Below, one piece after another: positions 23,571-34,074 of a stretch of 64,000 nt of DNA. How positions within the stretch are numbered: position 1 is the first letter of the stretch; each line of letters begins with the position of its first letter. The stretch is taken from the NCBI GenBank assembly GCA_947396885.1, contig OX377205.1:26089407-26153406 (forward strand), read 5' to 3'. This DNA is from Heligmosomoides polygyrus polygyrus (taxonomy: Eukaryota; Nematoda; Chromadorea; Rhabditida; Heligmosomidae). The notes below the pieces were generated by a model. It was not told the DNA's origin, did no database searches, and saw only the letters and a list, made by a program, of their open reading frames with translations. The position numbers were made by a program, and so were the translations under genes.

Positions 23571-24879
23571 TGATAAATAATAAACAATAAATTGTGAGCT
23601 GAACCAAATCCTCTAGGTGTGCCTACTAGATTTCGGTATGCCCCAAGGTAACAGCTACTGATCAAGGAATTTCTGGGCACCAACAACTATGTATGTAGTC
23701 ACCTTTGCCCTTCCACGATCACGGGTTGAACTTAACAAGGAGTGATTGAGGAAGGGCGAAGGTAAGCTACTGGCTAGTTGGAATAATTGTTCGACGAACT
23801 ATTGCCATGGAAAAGCTGGTGTGTATGCGAAGATATTTCTCTGAAAATCTCTATAAGATTTAGGGCAGCTATTGCGATGAAAATAGATCGATCTCTATGG
23901 AAAAGGATTTGTGTGATTCCGAAAATCGAGAACCGCTTCCTGTTAATCCAGTGAATAGGTTAATTAGGTAGTTCCTTAACCGATAGCTGAGCGTAACACG
24001 ACGTAGAATCAAAACGCTAACCTAAGTCTGCGTTTGATAGCCTTCAATATGCCGAACAGGACCCATTCAATGATCCAAGACTAACGTGAAATCCCAACTC
24101 CTCGGCTGGCTATGTGTTAGGCGGATTATACCTCGTTACTCGAGCCGTCTTATAGTGCGAGCATATGGCTCGTTGACTACGCGGAGAAGCAGATGAATCG
24201 CAGTGGAAGCAAGTTGTAGTAGGAACCCGACCAGAGTTCCACGGCGTAGTTTACCGGGCGTCGGTGCATTCCAATGAGCGCTTCCTTTATTCGAGCCCAG
24301 AATACGAATCGGCTCTACGGAGGTTTTCTTGGAGCCGGCTTTACTACACCGAACCGTCGCTTCCAGTCACCGGCTTTCTTTTCCTGGGTTTAGCATTCAC
24401 TACATGTTGCTAAAACAATTCTCTGTGGCCCTTCTTGGTAGCAACAAGTCTCAGTTTTCGCAAACATTTTTTTTGAAAAATTTGGAGTTTGGAATGAAGA
24501 GGATATTTGTAGCTCGAAGATGAACATGTAAAGTTTAATGCAGAGAGGAAGACTGTTAACGTCAGTTCTTCCAGTGCCTCGGGATTGGCCCACGCATTTT
24601 TTGGTTGGTTTTTCATTCCTTAAAATGCTTTTCAGTTTTTTTTTTAATTTTCAGCCTACTTTTTCTGCAGGTAGACTCGACAAGCCAGAATTTGGTTGAT
24701 TTCAGGGCAAGACTGCTCGATCCCACCTTTAAGTAGTTTTTCTCGAGCAGGTTTTCGTTCTGCAACCCCAAGGTGAAACAGAATTCTAGATGAGACAGCT
24801 GAGTTGTCAAAACAGTCTATTTCTACATTCAGGGAGAAACGGCGCCTAGATGTTAGATTCCTCTATTGCTGGGCAGTAC
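23571..24879. other. No gene seen
   Basis: No recognisable coding or repeat signal. Frames between 24329 and 24810 are short and unassigned. Confidence 0.45.
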
Positions 24880-25017
24880 AAAGCAAGCGGATGTGTTGAT
24901 TGACCTGTCCTAGGTGGACCAGCTTTCCATCCTCCTAGGGTCGTTGAATTGATACCAGACCTGATTAGGAAAAGTAAAACACTGGCTTTTATCTTGGCTG
25001 GCAAGTGCAAATTAGAT
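24880..25017 (+). repeat. SINE, 5' part, interrupted by RTE insertion
   Basis: CAGCTTTCCATCCTCCTAGG, GTCGTTGAATTGATACCAGA and GGCTGGCAAGTGCAAATTAG correspond to the SINE middle. The sequence resumes at 28464 (AGGCATTCAAATCGCCTTCA) after the RTE. The first part, with the A and B boxes, is not recognisable. Confidence 0.7.
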
Positions 25018-28000
25018 CACCTGTATCACCTGTCGTCCCATTAATCATCGACTTGCTCGAGCGGGCGCCAGCAGCGTCTCCATTCGTCCCTGTCGCGTGC
25101 CAGAGTGGTCCAGTGGATCCTCCTCGCTCGAGGGACACGAAGAGCGTCATATCGGTCGTTCAGGGCTTTCACGAAGAAGTCCGACCAACGCGTTGGTGGG
25201 CGTCCTGGTGTTCTTTTGACATCCCGAGGAATCCAATCTGTGACGACTTTCGTCCAGCGGGTGTCTGCGAATCGCATTACGTGGCCGGCCCACCTAATTT
25301 TCGACGACTTGGCCCACGCGACAGCGTCTCTGATCTTCGAACGTCGGCGAAGCTCGGAACTCCGGAGGCCTTCTCTCACTTGCGTGAGTCGTGTCACCCC
25401 GAGCATCGTCCTCTCGATTCCACGCTGCGCGACGCTGATCGCGTGTTCATCCTGCTTTCGTATAGCCCAGGTCTCTGAGGCGTATGTTAGGGCAGGAAGA
25501 ACAGTGGAGTCGAATAGGTGGGCACGGAGTCGGACGTTCTTCGTCTTCTTCGCGACTTCTTCGACGCTCTTGAAAGCTCCCCAAGCCGCTCGTTTCCTCC
25601 TGCTCAGCTCTGGTGCTAGGTCGTTGGCCATGTTGACTTCGCGACCCAGATACACATAGCTGGAGCATTCGGAGATGTTAGTTCCGTTGAGCGAGAATGG
25701 GGCATCAGAAACCCATCCGTTCTTCATGAACATCGTCTTCGTAAGATTCAGCTGTAGTCCAACGCTTCCACATACACGATCGAAGTCGGCCAGCATTCGT
25801 TCCGCCTGACTGATGCTCGGTGTTATGAGTACGATGTCGTCAGCTAAGCGAAGATGGTGCAGTTGCCGGCCGTCGACCTTCACTCCCATGTCTTCCCATT
25901 CTAGTTCGCGCATGACGTTTTCGAGGGTGGCGCTGAAGAGCTTCGGGGATATGGTATCCCCTTGTCGAACCCCTCTCTTCACGTCAATGACGACGTCGTT
26001 GTAGAATGGAGAGATCTTGGTTGTGAATCCACTGCACAGCTCTCGAAGGACCCTGATGTACTGAGTAGGAACGCCCTGGGTGAGCAGGGCTTCCATGACC
26101 GCTTCAGTCTCGACGGAGTCGAATGCCTTCTTCAGGTCGATGAACGTAAGGCACAGCGGCAGCTTGTACTCTCGCGACACTTCGATGAGCTTCGTAATGG
26201 TGTGTATGTGGTCGATCGTGCTGAATCCCCTCCGAAATCCTGCTTGTTCGCATGGCTGTCCTTCGTCCAGCGTTCTACTAATCCTATTCAGGATGACTCG
26301 AGTGAACAGCTTGTAGGCTACGGACAACAGGCAGATCGGGCGATAGTTGCCAATGTCGTGCACGTCTCCCTTCTTGTACAGCAAAACGGTCTTGCTGGTC
26401 TTCAACTGAGATGGAACCTTGCCTTCGGACAGGTAGCGTGTGAAGAGCCGCGCCAAGGTGTTGATGAGCGCTGGCGGGAGGTTCTTCAGGTGTTCAGCTC
26501 TGATCCTGTCAGAACCGGGTGCTGTACGTTTCTTCACCGACGAGATGGCGTGTCGGATTTCGGAAGAGAGAACAGAGGGGACGACGTATCCATCCTGCGG
26601 AAGATGGCATGGGGGCAGGTGGACGTGGCTATCGAATAGATCTGAGTTGAAGTCGTGGATGACTTTCTCCATGGTCCTTCTGGAAGAGGTGATGGTTCCG
26701 TCAGGACGTCGGAGAGCGGTCATCTTGGTCTTGAAGTTGGCGAAGTTCCGGCGGGCATTGCGGATGCTCAGCCCTGCCTCTGCTGCTTCAGCCAACACTT
26801 CCGCCCTTCTCTCCTTGAGATCTTCCTTTATCGCCGCTCTGCATAGCTTTGCAAGCTCGGACGTCAGTTGGTAGTTGCCTGACGCTCGTGCTGCTCCACG
26901 CTGGCGTATCAGCTCAAGAGTTTCCGGAGACAGGCGTCCCTTGGTGGTCTTTAAGCTCTCGGCTCCCTTAGCACTATCGTGGAGATGGTGCACGAAGCGA
27001 TCGTATTCCTCGTCGACGTTGTCCATGACGGCATCTTCCCAAAGGCCGACAAGAGAGGTGTAGAGGTCCCAGTTGATGGTCGTTCTGGGATTCCTCTTCT
27101 TGAACTTCGCGGCCTTCTCTCCTTGACGCGAAAAGCGGAACCTCGCGCGAAGGTTGCGGTGGTCCGATCCCGTGTAGAACTTGGGGACAACGGAGACATC
27201 GGTCAGGCAATACTTGCGATTGAAGATGATGTGTTCGATCTCGTTGTGGAACTGGCCACCGGGGGATTCCCAGGTCCATCGTAGGGAGGGAGGCTTCTGG
27301 AACTGCGAGTTTCCATGGATGGTCTTGGTCGACATGATAAACTCAGACAGCCTTTCACCTTGCTCGTTCCACTCCAAACCGTGGGTTCCGATGTGAAGTT
27401 CTTCCGGCGACCTTCGTGGCCCGATCTTGGCGTTGTAGTCGCCGACGATCACCTCGTAGAAGGTGTGATCTTCCTTATAGAACTTCTCCAGCTCCACGTA
27501 GAAGGCCTCGACGTCTTCGTCGTCGTAGTCGGATGTTGGGGCATACGCGACGAACACAGTCAAGGCTGGCACGGAGCCACATCGCTTCAGTCGCAGACGT
27601 CCGATTCGGCTTGTCAGAGACTCGTACGAATCGATGTTCATGGCCAAGTGCGTGTTGACGAGGACACCAACGCCGCCTACTCCCCAGCTGTCGCATGTTC
27701 CGAGGAACAGTTCTTCTCCGGAGTCGTAGACGGCGTGTAGGGGGTGGTGTCTTCTCGTCTCGGTCAGTCCGATGACGTCGTACTTGATCTTCCTGGCTTG
27801 CATCATCAGGTCCTCGACGGATGCTTCCGACGCAAGCGCGCGGGCGTTGTAAGTACAGATCGTTATCCTAGTCCTTCTCAGTTTGCGCAGCCTGGTTAGG
27901 CCCTGAGATTTTAGCAGCCTCTCCGTACTCGTCCTTCCCAGAAATGACGCTGCAGAAATGGGGGCTCTTTCGGGGTCAGGGGAATGAGGCCCTTTAGTGC

Positions 28001-28452
28001 TGCTGTGCTTGACTGGAATACAACACGGGTAGCTAGTCAGGCTCTGTCGTGCGGGCGGGGTACTCCGGGCAGCCATCCAGACTGCCCGAAGGGACGGGGC
28101 GAGACTTAAGGCGGCCTCGAATCGCCTTACATGTACTCCCAGTCTACCGAGTGCAAGCTTTTGGCCGAGCCGACACAGTTACAATCCGCACAGTCACGGA
28201 CACATCCACGCACACTGTGCACGAACATGCCGCTCCCACGCACAAGGAACGCATCGACCCGACACAGCAGGAGCAAGGAGTCCATCCCCTGCATCCCACC
28301 TGCGTCTCTGGGCAGTACACGGTCGCATTTGGTTCGCGTTTAATTCCCCTATCCACCACCCGGGGACGCGCCACGTGGCCCTGCGACAAGCGGCCCGAGA
28401 TCCCTCTTAACAAGAGAACCCGAAGGCTCTCTATCGAGGGAGATCCTTGGAA
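25018..28452 (-). mobile_element. RTE-clade LINE, full-length copy
   Basis: A 3435-bp element with its 3' end at the low coordinate: the minus strand ends in GGTGATACAGGTGAT repeats, typical of RTE tails. GCAAATTAGAT flanks it on both sides (25007-25017 and 28453-28463), an 11-bp target duplication. The 5' UTR is about 375 bp (28077-28452). The host sequence interrupted is a SINE. Confidence 0.93.
25041..28076 (-). CDS. RTE endonuclease-reverse transcriptase (1011 aa), catalytic motif altered
   Basis: A single polyprotein with an N-terminal APE-type endonuclease (CTYNARAL, LTETRR, GDYNAKIG, GSDH) followed by reverse transcriptase ([46 protein letters not shown]) and a C-terminal RTE tail with WAGHVMRF. 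It nicks target DNA and primes reverse transcription of its own RNA. The frame is open, but the active-site FADD box reads LADD (codon 744, TTC to TTA). The endonuclease Asp in EIDH is Glu (EIEH), and the conserved GPD is GSD. The copy may therefore be inactive despite its length. The start codon is the first Met of the open frame; the real start is uncertain because RTE initiation sites vary. Confidence 0.92.
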   Translation of the reverse strand: MAARSTPPARQSLTSYPCCIPVKHSSTKGPHSPDPERAPISAASFLGRTSTERLLKSQGLTRLRKLRRTRITICTYNARALASEASVEDLMMQARKIKYDVIGLTETRRHHPLHAVYDSGEELFLGTCDSWGVGGVGVLVNTHLAMNIDSYESLTSRIGRLRLKRCGSVPALTVFVAYAPTSDYDDEDVEAFYVELEKFYKEDHTFYEVIVGDYNAKIGPRRSPEELHIGTHGLEWNEQGERLSEFIMSTKTIHGNSQFQKPPSLRWTWESPGGQFHNEIEHIIFNRKYCLTDVSVVPKFYTGSDHRNLRARFRFSRQGEKAAKFKKRNPRTTINWDLYTSLVGLWEDAVMDNVDEEYDRFVHHLHDSAKGAESLKTTKGRLSPETLELIRQRGAARASGNYQLTSELAKLCRAAIKEDLKERRAEVLAEAAEAGLSIRNARRNFANFKTKMTALRRPDGTITSSRRTMEKVIHDFNSDLFDSHVHLPPCHLPQDGYVVPSVLSSEIRHAISSVKKRTAPGSDRIRAEHLKNLPPALINTLARLFTRYLSEGKVPSQLKTSKTVLLYKKGDVHDIGNYRPICLLSVAYKLFTRVILNRISRTLDEGQPCEQAGFRRGFSTIDHIHTITKLIEVSREYKLPLCLTFIDLKKAFDSVETEAVMEALLTQGVPTQYIRVLRELCSGFTTKISPFYNDVVIDVKRGVRQGDTISPKLFSATLENVMRELEWEDMGVKVDGRQLHHLRLADDIVLITPSISQAERMLADFDRVCGSVGLQLNLTKTMFMKNGWVSDAPFSLNGTNISECSSYVYLGREVNMANDLAPELSRRKRAAWGAFKSVEEVAKKTKNVRLRAHLFDSTVLPALTYASETWAIRKQDEHAISVAQRGIERTMLGVTRLTQVREGLRSSELRRRSKIRDAVAWAKSSKIRWAGHVMRFADTRWTKVVTDWIPRDVKRTPGRPPTRWSDFFVKALNDRYDALRVPRARRIHWTTLARDRDEWRRCWRPLEQVDD

Positions 28453-28463
28453 GCAAATTAGAT

Positions 28464-28570
28464 AGGCATTCAAATCGCCTTCACGATATCCCATAGAAGC
28501 AGACAACGTGGCACATTCCGCGAAGTGAATGACTAACGCCGATCTTTACCTCTTTATCCTTATTCATAGG
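28464..28570 (+). repeat. SINE, 3' part, continuation of 24880-25017
   Basis: CATTCAAATCGCCTTCACGA, then TAGAAGCAGACAACGTGGCA and the CTCTTTATCCTTAT tail complete the copy split by the RTE. Confidence 0.78.
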
Positions 28571-28594
28571 TGACACTTGGAGGTTACCTCCATT

Positions 28595-28930
28595 ACACTG
28601 CTTCGTCAACAATCTTTGATCAGTGTCACTATTGCTTGGGCAAAGTCATCGAAAATTAGGTGGGCTCGCCAAGATGTGCGTTTCGTTAACACCTCCTGCT
28701 GGGTGAGAATCACAACTGGCTGGATTTCACGGAATGAGGAACAAGAACGCTTATCACCGAGTTGCCCAGACTTCTTCGTGGAGGTGCTGAACAAGCGATA
28801 TTACGTTTTTGAGCCCCTCTTGAGAGAAGGACCCATTCGACTACTCTTTCACGCGACAGGAACGAAGACATGAGCAATTTTAGCACGAGTACGACAACAG
28901 ATGATACCGATGATACAGATGAGCTCACCG
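28595..28930 (+). pseudogene. RTE LINE 3' fragment, diverged
   Basis: Aligns to the last about 300 bp of the RTE frame: TGGGCAAAGTCATCGAAAAT, TTCTTCGTGGAGGTGCTGAA, and CACGCGACAGGAACGAAGAC, ending in a GATGATACCGATGATACAGA tail. Frame broken. It sits just after the SINE tail. Confidence 0.8.
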
Positions 28931-29559
28931 ATTGGACATATAATTTATTTATTTATTTATTTATTTATTTATTTGCACAAAATAGTGCGCTTCTAACACG
29001 GACACAGCAAGTTAGACTACTAACACGAAAGAACGCAAAAAACACACAAAAGATTTTCTACAAACAAGAACAAGTACAGCCATCCTGTTTTTCGATGAGA
29101 ATGACAAAACTCCTAGGAAAAAAGAGAAACAAAACAAAACGGAAGAAAAATTACAAAGCACCAATAGAAAGAGTTGGGTTAATGAGGATGGGAAATTGGC
29201 GAAGAAGAGCAGTGGCCCGCCAACACTGCAAGTCGTATGAGGGAGAACGGCTCCGGATACCAACTTAGTAGGTCCGCCAACTCCACCAAATCCCATCCAG
29301 CAGCTGCTCTAGGGTCTAGGGTATCGAAAGCAGGTGCGTGAAGTGTCGTCGATTTAACGAGGTGAACAGTGAACGGAACAATTTCTAGGAAAAAAAAATC
29401 AAACAAAAGGAATGGGAAGAAACAAGGCATGATTAAGGAGAAAAAGCAAAATCAGCTGAAATTCCAGAAAAATGTGTAGTATTAGCGAAAATAACTGAAT
29501 AAGAGTAGATTAGAAACCTGAAACCAGAAAATTAAAAACGAAAACGAACAATGCAGTCT

Positions 29560-32502
29560 CTAGGTGATGTCACAGATATGCAGCTTTGAAAGTAAATCTA
29601 CCTTCTTCAACATTTCACGAAAATCAAAAATATTTGGTGCTTCTAATAGGCTCGGAGGCAACATTTGTAGCCACCGAGCTCCACGATGGAATATAGAATT
29701 AAACACCTTTTCACGATGCTTTCTCCTTAACGTGGGATAGTGAAATCGGTATTTATTGCAGCGACCTTGCACAGGTAAAAAGGTCCAATACTTACTTGCT
29801 CTTAATCTAGACTCACCTTTAAGGACTTTAAAACAGAAAACTATATCATTGAATACCCGCCTATAATAAAGACTTTTAAGATTAAACAATTTGAGTCTCT
29901 CTTTATATGGAGGAACTACTCTAGAATTACCAGTAACAGGGATACACCTATAAAATAAGATTTTTGTGAAAGCCTTTTGAACCTTTTCAATCTTTTCTTG
30001 ACCCTTTTTAGTAAACGGACTCCAAATCTGAGAACAGTACTCTAGTATTGGGAGAACGTACGTCTTATATAAGCATATCATTATGGAGCTGTCACTGCAC
30101 TTCAGGTTTCTACAAATCGAGAAAAGAGTAGAAAATGCTTTTCGGACTATAATGTCAATATGATTTCTATAATTAAGCTCGCAATCTACGAAAACTCCAA
30201 GATCGCGAACCACCGTCGTGGGTGTAAGCATAAAGCTGTTGAAACTGTATTCCACACTAGGTGATTCACCAATATGGAGAACTAAAGTCTTAGAGAGGTT
30301 CACAGGTATCTGCCAAGTGTTAGCCCAGTCCAACATTATATTGATGGACTGGGATAAAGCCTCACAGACCTGGTCTTTATTACTGTTGTTGTAGATTCCA
30401 TAAATCTTTATATCATCAGCATACATTTGCACCTTCACCCGAGAGTGGGTGACCAATCTTGCAGGAAGGTCGCATGTGTATGCAAGGAAGAGAACCGGTG
30501 ACAGTACGCCTCCTTGGGGCACACCGCTACTGCAGTCATAACTCTTAGAAAACGAATTTCCGACCTTAACACACATACGTCTACCATTTAAATAAGAACG
30601 GATCCATCTCAACATATACCCTCTTATGCCAAGTTGGTGAAGTTTATGTAGAAGTTTTTCATGGTTTACTTTATCAAAAGCTTTTGACAAATCCACATAA
30701 ATCACATCAACAGACTCTCCATTATTCAGTGCAAGATCCCAGTCAAAGGTACAATCCGCAAGTTGTGTAGCAGTAGAAGCTCCTGCTATAAAGCCATGTT
30801 GTTCAATTGGAATTACATTGTTTTTAGTGAACAACGCAACAATTCTATCACGAATAATGCTCTCCATTACCTTCACTGGAACTGGAGTAATGCTAATAGG
30901 TCGATAGGAAGACACCAATACTGAATTCGGATCTTTCGGAATAGCTGTAATAATGGATTCTTTCCATATTTTAGGAACTTCGCCGTAAATCAAAGAGATG
31001 TTGAAAATCATAGACAAAGGCTCGTAAAGGGAATGTGCACATTTTCGGAAAAGAATTTGTGGAATACCGTCAAAAGTCGCTGATGTAGAGCATTTGAGCC
31101 GCTTCAGTACCCTTAGTACATCGCTGGGATGTATCATAAGTTCACCTATACTTAGCCGTTCATCAAAATATGTCTGTTCAGTGTCACTCTCTACGCGATC
31201 GAATGCTGTTTGCGAGTCGGAAGTAAAGACTGAAGCAAAAAAGGTAGCTAGGGCTTCAGCCTTCTGTAGGTCGTCCTTATAAAGAACACCAGTGTGATCC
31301 TCTAGTACAGGTAACTCTGATTGCTGCTTCAGACTGCACCGGAGGAGGGAAAATAGTGCCTGTTTGTTATTTCGTCTAGAGCAGAGCTTTTCCTTGTAAG
31401 CTAAAAACCTCTTCAAGTGGTGATCCAATTCTTGACACACCTTCTTGTAGTGTGGATGAGAGAGTGGATTCAGTAATGTATAGAAAAGGCGAGATTTTTG
31501 GGCAATCAAATTGGAGATGTGTTTTGGATAACGTTGCGCCGACGTTCTTACTGTCTTAAAGGGAACATGTACAGATAAACCGTAATATACTACTTGGCAA
31601 AATCTTTTGTACAAATCATCAGTGTCATGGTATCCTTCAAATACCGACGACCAGTTAATAGAACTAAAATATAAATTTAAGGCAGGATAATTGGCTTTAC
31701 TAAAATTTGGGAGAGGTAGGTCACGTTGCTTAAGCAATGGTATATGGATTTGAAAAGAAATTACATTGTGGTCAGATGAAGCGAACGGGGGAAGGACAGA
31801 GATATTTTCTATGATAGGTGCTGAGGTTAGAATTATGTCAAGAATTGAATCACCTCGAGTAGGTTTCATTACCTGCTGACTCAAGCAACAGCTGTCGAAG
31901 AATTCCACAAATTTAACTAGATGCTGATTTTTAGGTCTGCTATGGTGAACCCAGTCGATGTCTAGGTTGAAGTCTCCAAGCACGACTAGATGTCCATTTG
32001 AAAGGCAAAGTTCTAACAATGTGTCTATAAGGGTATCGTCTTCATGTGCATTAGAGTTTGGAGGACGGTAAACTAAAACAACCCTAGATGCAGATAGGCA
32101 TGATGAATCAAACACATCTACACAGAGAACATCAGAGTTAAGGCAGGGGGAAACGCTAACAGAAGCCAAACTAATGGAATTTTTAGCAAGACAACAAATA
32201 CCACCACCTTTTCGGTCACTACGGTCAACTCTGAAAAGCGAGTAGGGAAAGTTAGCGACAACTTCTGAATTCGATATCTTTTTTGAAAACCATGTTTCAG
32301 TAACAAACACTAAGTCTGGTTCGTAGGTGGACAAAAAGAAATGAAGATGGTGTATTTTATTTACAAAGCTACGTGCGTTGAATAAGGCACAGTTCACAAC
32401 AGGACATGAAGATGGTATGCCGTGTCCGGCTAGACGTTTCCCGAAGCTTTGGGCTTCGGTAGGTCTTCTGCCCGCCTTAACTCGCCACGGTAAACCACCC
32501 AC
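29560..32502 (-). CDS. CR1-like ORF2: endonuclease-reverse transcriptase (980 aa)
   Basis: The N-terminal APE-like endonuclease (about residues 35-265) contains CALFNARSF, VTETWFS, VVLGDFNLDIDW and SSDHNVISF. The reverse transcriptase (about 480-770) contains SSYRPISITP, EQHGF, DVIYVDLSKAFDKV, SGVPQGGVLSPVLF and the active site YADD at 694-697. No stop or frameshift interrupts it and all catalytic motifs are present, so this copy could be or recently was active. It overlaps ORF1 by 73 bp in another frame; translation might use reinitiation or an internal start, which the sequence cannot decide. Clade assignment to the CR1/Jockey group is from motif resemblance. Confidence 0.92.
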   Translation of the reverse strand: MGGLPWRVKAGRRPTEAQSFGKRLAGHGIPSSCPVVNCALFNARSFVNKIHHLHFFLSTYEPDLVFVTETWFSKKISNSEVVANFPYSLFRVDRSDRKGGGICCLAKNSISLASVSVSPCLNSDVLCVDVFDSSCLSASRVVLVYRPPNSNAHEDDTLIDTLLELCLSNGHLVVLGDFNLDIDWVHHSRPKNQHLVKFVEFFDSCCLSQQVMKPTRGDSILDIILTSAPIIENISVLPPFASSDHNVISFQIHIPLLKQRDLPLPNFSKANYPALNLYFSSINWSSVFEGYHDTDDLYKRFCQVVYYGLSVHVPFKTVRTSAQRYPKHISNLIAQKSRLFYTLLNPLSHPHYKKVCQELDHHLKRFLAYKEKLCSRRNNKQALFSLLRCSLKQQSELPVLEDHTGVLYKDDLQKAEALATFFASVFTSDSQTAFDRVESDTEQTYFDERLSIGELMIHPSDVLRVLKRLKCSTSATFDGIPQILFRKCAHSLYEPLSMIFNISLIYGEVPKIWKESIITAIPKDPNSVLVSSYRPISITPVPVKVMESIIRDRIVALFTKNNVIPIEQHGFIAGASTATQLADCTFDWDLALNNGESVDVIYVDLSKAFDKVNHEKLLHKLHQLGIRGYMLRWIRSYLNGRRMCVKVGNSFSKSYDCSSGVPQGGVLSPVLFLAYTCDLPARLVTHSRVKVQMYADDIKIYGIYNNSNKDQVCEALSQSINIMLDWANTWQIPVNLSKTLVLHIGESPSVEYSFNSFMLTPTTVVRDLGVFVDCELNYRNHIDIIVRKAFSTLFSICRNLKCSDSSIMICLYKTYVLPILEYCSQIWSPFTKKGQEKIEKVQKAFTKILFYRCIPVTGNSRVVPPYKERLKLFNLKSLYYRRVFNDIVFCFKVLKGESRLRASKYWTFLPVQGRCNKYRFHYPTLRRKHREKVFNSIFHRGARWLQMLPPSLLEAPNIFDFREMLKKVDLLSKLHICDIT

Positions 32503-33167
32503 ACCCTGTCGTTTAATTGCCTATTACGTTCCCTACATTCCTGCCTCAACTCATATTCTCGTTTCCGCTCCTCAGAGCTCATACTGCGACGGATGCGAAC
32601 CTTACTAAAGGCAGGACTGCTTCGAAGCCTCCACGAATTTGAGAGGGCTGTAGTCCAATGGGACTTCGAAGGCAGTACTACCTTTACCTTGCGGACACGT
32701 CCGCGCTCGCACCTGCCCATTCTGTACAGCTCCAAGGGGCGGCACTCTAGATCAAGAACATCAAAAATTTCACCAACCTTTTCTTCAAGATCCCGTTGCT
32801 TTACAGAAGGAGAGAGATCGGCTGGAGGCTCAGGCAGCCATTCAATAACGATGCTCCTCTCTTTCTTCTCCATCTCAATACGCTCCGACATTTCCTGAGG
32901 AAGTTTTGAGATCAGTGCGAACATCATTTGTTCAATGACTGGGTCTTTATTTCTTTCAAGGACCGCATTAATGAGTTCGCTGACGGATAGAGTACTGAAA
33001 TCAGTCGGGGTAGAGCTCATCTTACCATCTCCTACCTCTTGACCTCTATTACTAATCTTCACCGACGTTTCTGATGTTCTTTTGCTAGTCTTGGTTCGCT
33101 GCGACATGATGTGTTGTTTTTGGCGATCCAAGACAATCGATAAAAAACACGCCGATGCGTTCTTCAC
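32430..33167 (-). CDS. CR1-like ORF1 protein (up to 245 aa)
   Basis: An open frame directly upstream of ORF2, ending inside it. The product is highly charged: a Ser/Thr/Lys-rich N-terminus, then a region with ERSIVIEWLPEPP and RKVKVVLPSKSHWTTAL that looks like an RNA-recognition-type fold. A basic Glu/Arg-rich stretch (SSEERKREYELRQECRERNR) could form a helix. LINE ORF1 proteins bind the element RNA. A second Met (MSQRTKTS, near 33107) is an equally good start. The fold is a guess from residue pattern. Confidence 0.75.
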   Translation of the reverse strand: MKNASACFLSIVLDRQKQHIMSQRTKTSKRTSETSVKISNRGQEVGDGKMSSTPTDFSTLSVSELINAVLERNKDPVIEQMMFALISKLPQEMSERIEMEKKERSIVIEWLPEPPADLSPSVKQRDLEEKVGEIFDVLDLECRPLELYRMGRCERGRVRKVKVVLPSKSHWTTALSNSWRLRSSPAFSKVRIRRSMSSEERKREYELRQECRERNRQLNDRVWVVYRGELRRAEDLPKPKASGNV

Positions 33168-33200
33168 GAAAAAGGAACGAGGGTGCCTGCAGGTGATACA

Positions 33201-34074
33201 CTAAAAAGGGAGGAAAGAGGCTTTAAATCGGAGTTCTTTCAAAAAAGAATGCCTAATCTGAAGAAGCGGATACAATAAGGATTACAATTAGATTAAAAAT
33301 AGATGAAGAAAACCTATAAGGAAACCTCAATCAGACACACGGCCGCTCACCGACGGGATGGCAGGTGGAAGTGATATAATATTTCCGATCCTCTACATCT
33401 GGGGCACATTTCTCGGAGATCATATAGTGGACGACGCCAAAGTCGATGGATCAGGCTGAGAGATCGGGATGATTCGCAATTTATGTGATTTATGTGGCAG
33501 CGAAAACGTTCTCCATGCCTATCGAATCAATCCTAGCCTTATTAGGTGTTCCATTTCTTTCTCAGTCTTGTTTCGGTCGCTCCTGCTAGACCAACGTTTC
33601 CAGTGTGGCCCATTTTTAGTTGTGTCCTTCTAACTTCTATTACTACGCCAACACGTGTAAACATTCCTCAATGTCCCGCATTGTATGCCACACGTCACGT
33701 ATGGCAACATTCCGCTCTGCTTTGCCAATGCGCAAGCATGTTCCATCGTCCACATGAGTGCCACTTTCCCGGACAACCTGTAGAACGTCCATCATTCTAA
33801 GAGCAACATTCTTGTCATCACTCACTCGCTCTTCCTTGGATTTCTGGTAGAGATCCTAGCAGTCGCCTTCATGCTTCTTACTGTTGCAGAGCGTAGTGAT
33901 GGATATCTTGCCTGTCTGCTTTTTCTGTCATGCCCAGGGTCTTCAGATGCTCGACCACCATTGTAGTCTAGGCGTCGGCGCATTAACGTTCAGATTCCAA
34001 ATCTACAGCGACTTTGTGTGCGATCTCTATGCTGTAGCACATCTCAATAAAACCCTCTGCTTAGCATCGGGATA
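33201..34074. other. No firm gene; short conserved-looking minus-strand frame
   Basis: A minus-strand frame from about 33870 to 33643 reads DLYQKSKEERVSDDKNVALR and continues to a stop after HVLA. It has a CTGCTAG that could be an acceptor. The composition is protein-like, but I cannot assign it and see no partner exon, so it stays a possible pseudogene piece. The rest shows nothing. Confidence 0.35.

Larger units (their letters stand above)
28945..33200 (-). mobile_element. CR1-like LINE with both open frames intact
   Basis: Minus-strand element carrying ORF1 (33167-32430) and ORF2 (32502-29560), a 3' UTR of about 580 bp, and a terminal run of AAAT repeats (28945-28973 on + as TTTA repeats). 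The 5' boundary is estimated, because no target duplication could be found. Shorter relatives lie at 18910, 37968, 45290 and perhaps 60812. Confidence 0.85.

Noticed and set aside
25105..27740. Many plus-strand frames over 60 codons, and the matching minus-strand ones at 41989-44791
   Set aside because: Shadows of the RTE polyprotein; GC-rich codons keep the antisense frames open in both copies.
28049..28506. Frames in the RTE 5' region (138 codons plus, 120 minus)
   Set aside because: They lie in the element's 5' UTR and run into the neighbouring SINE; no motif and no counterpart in the truncated copy.
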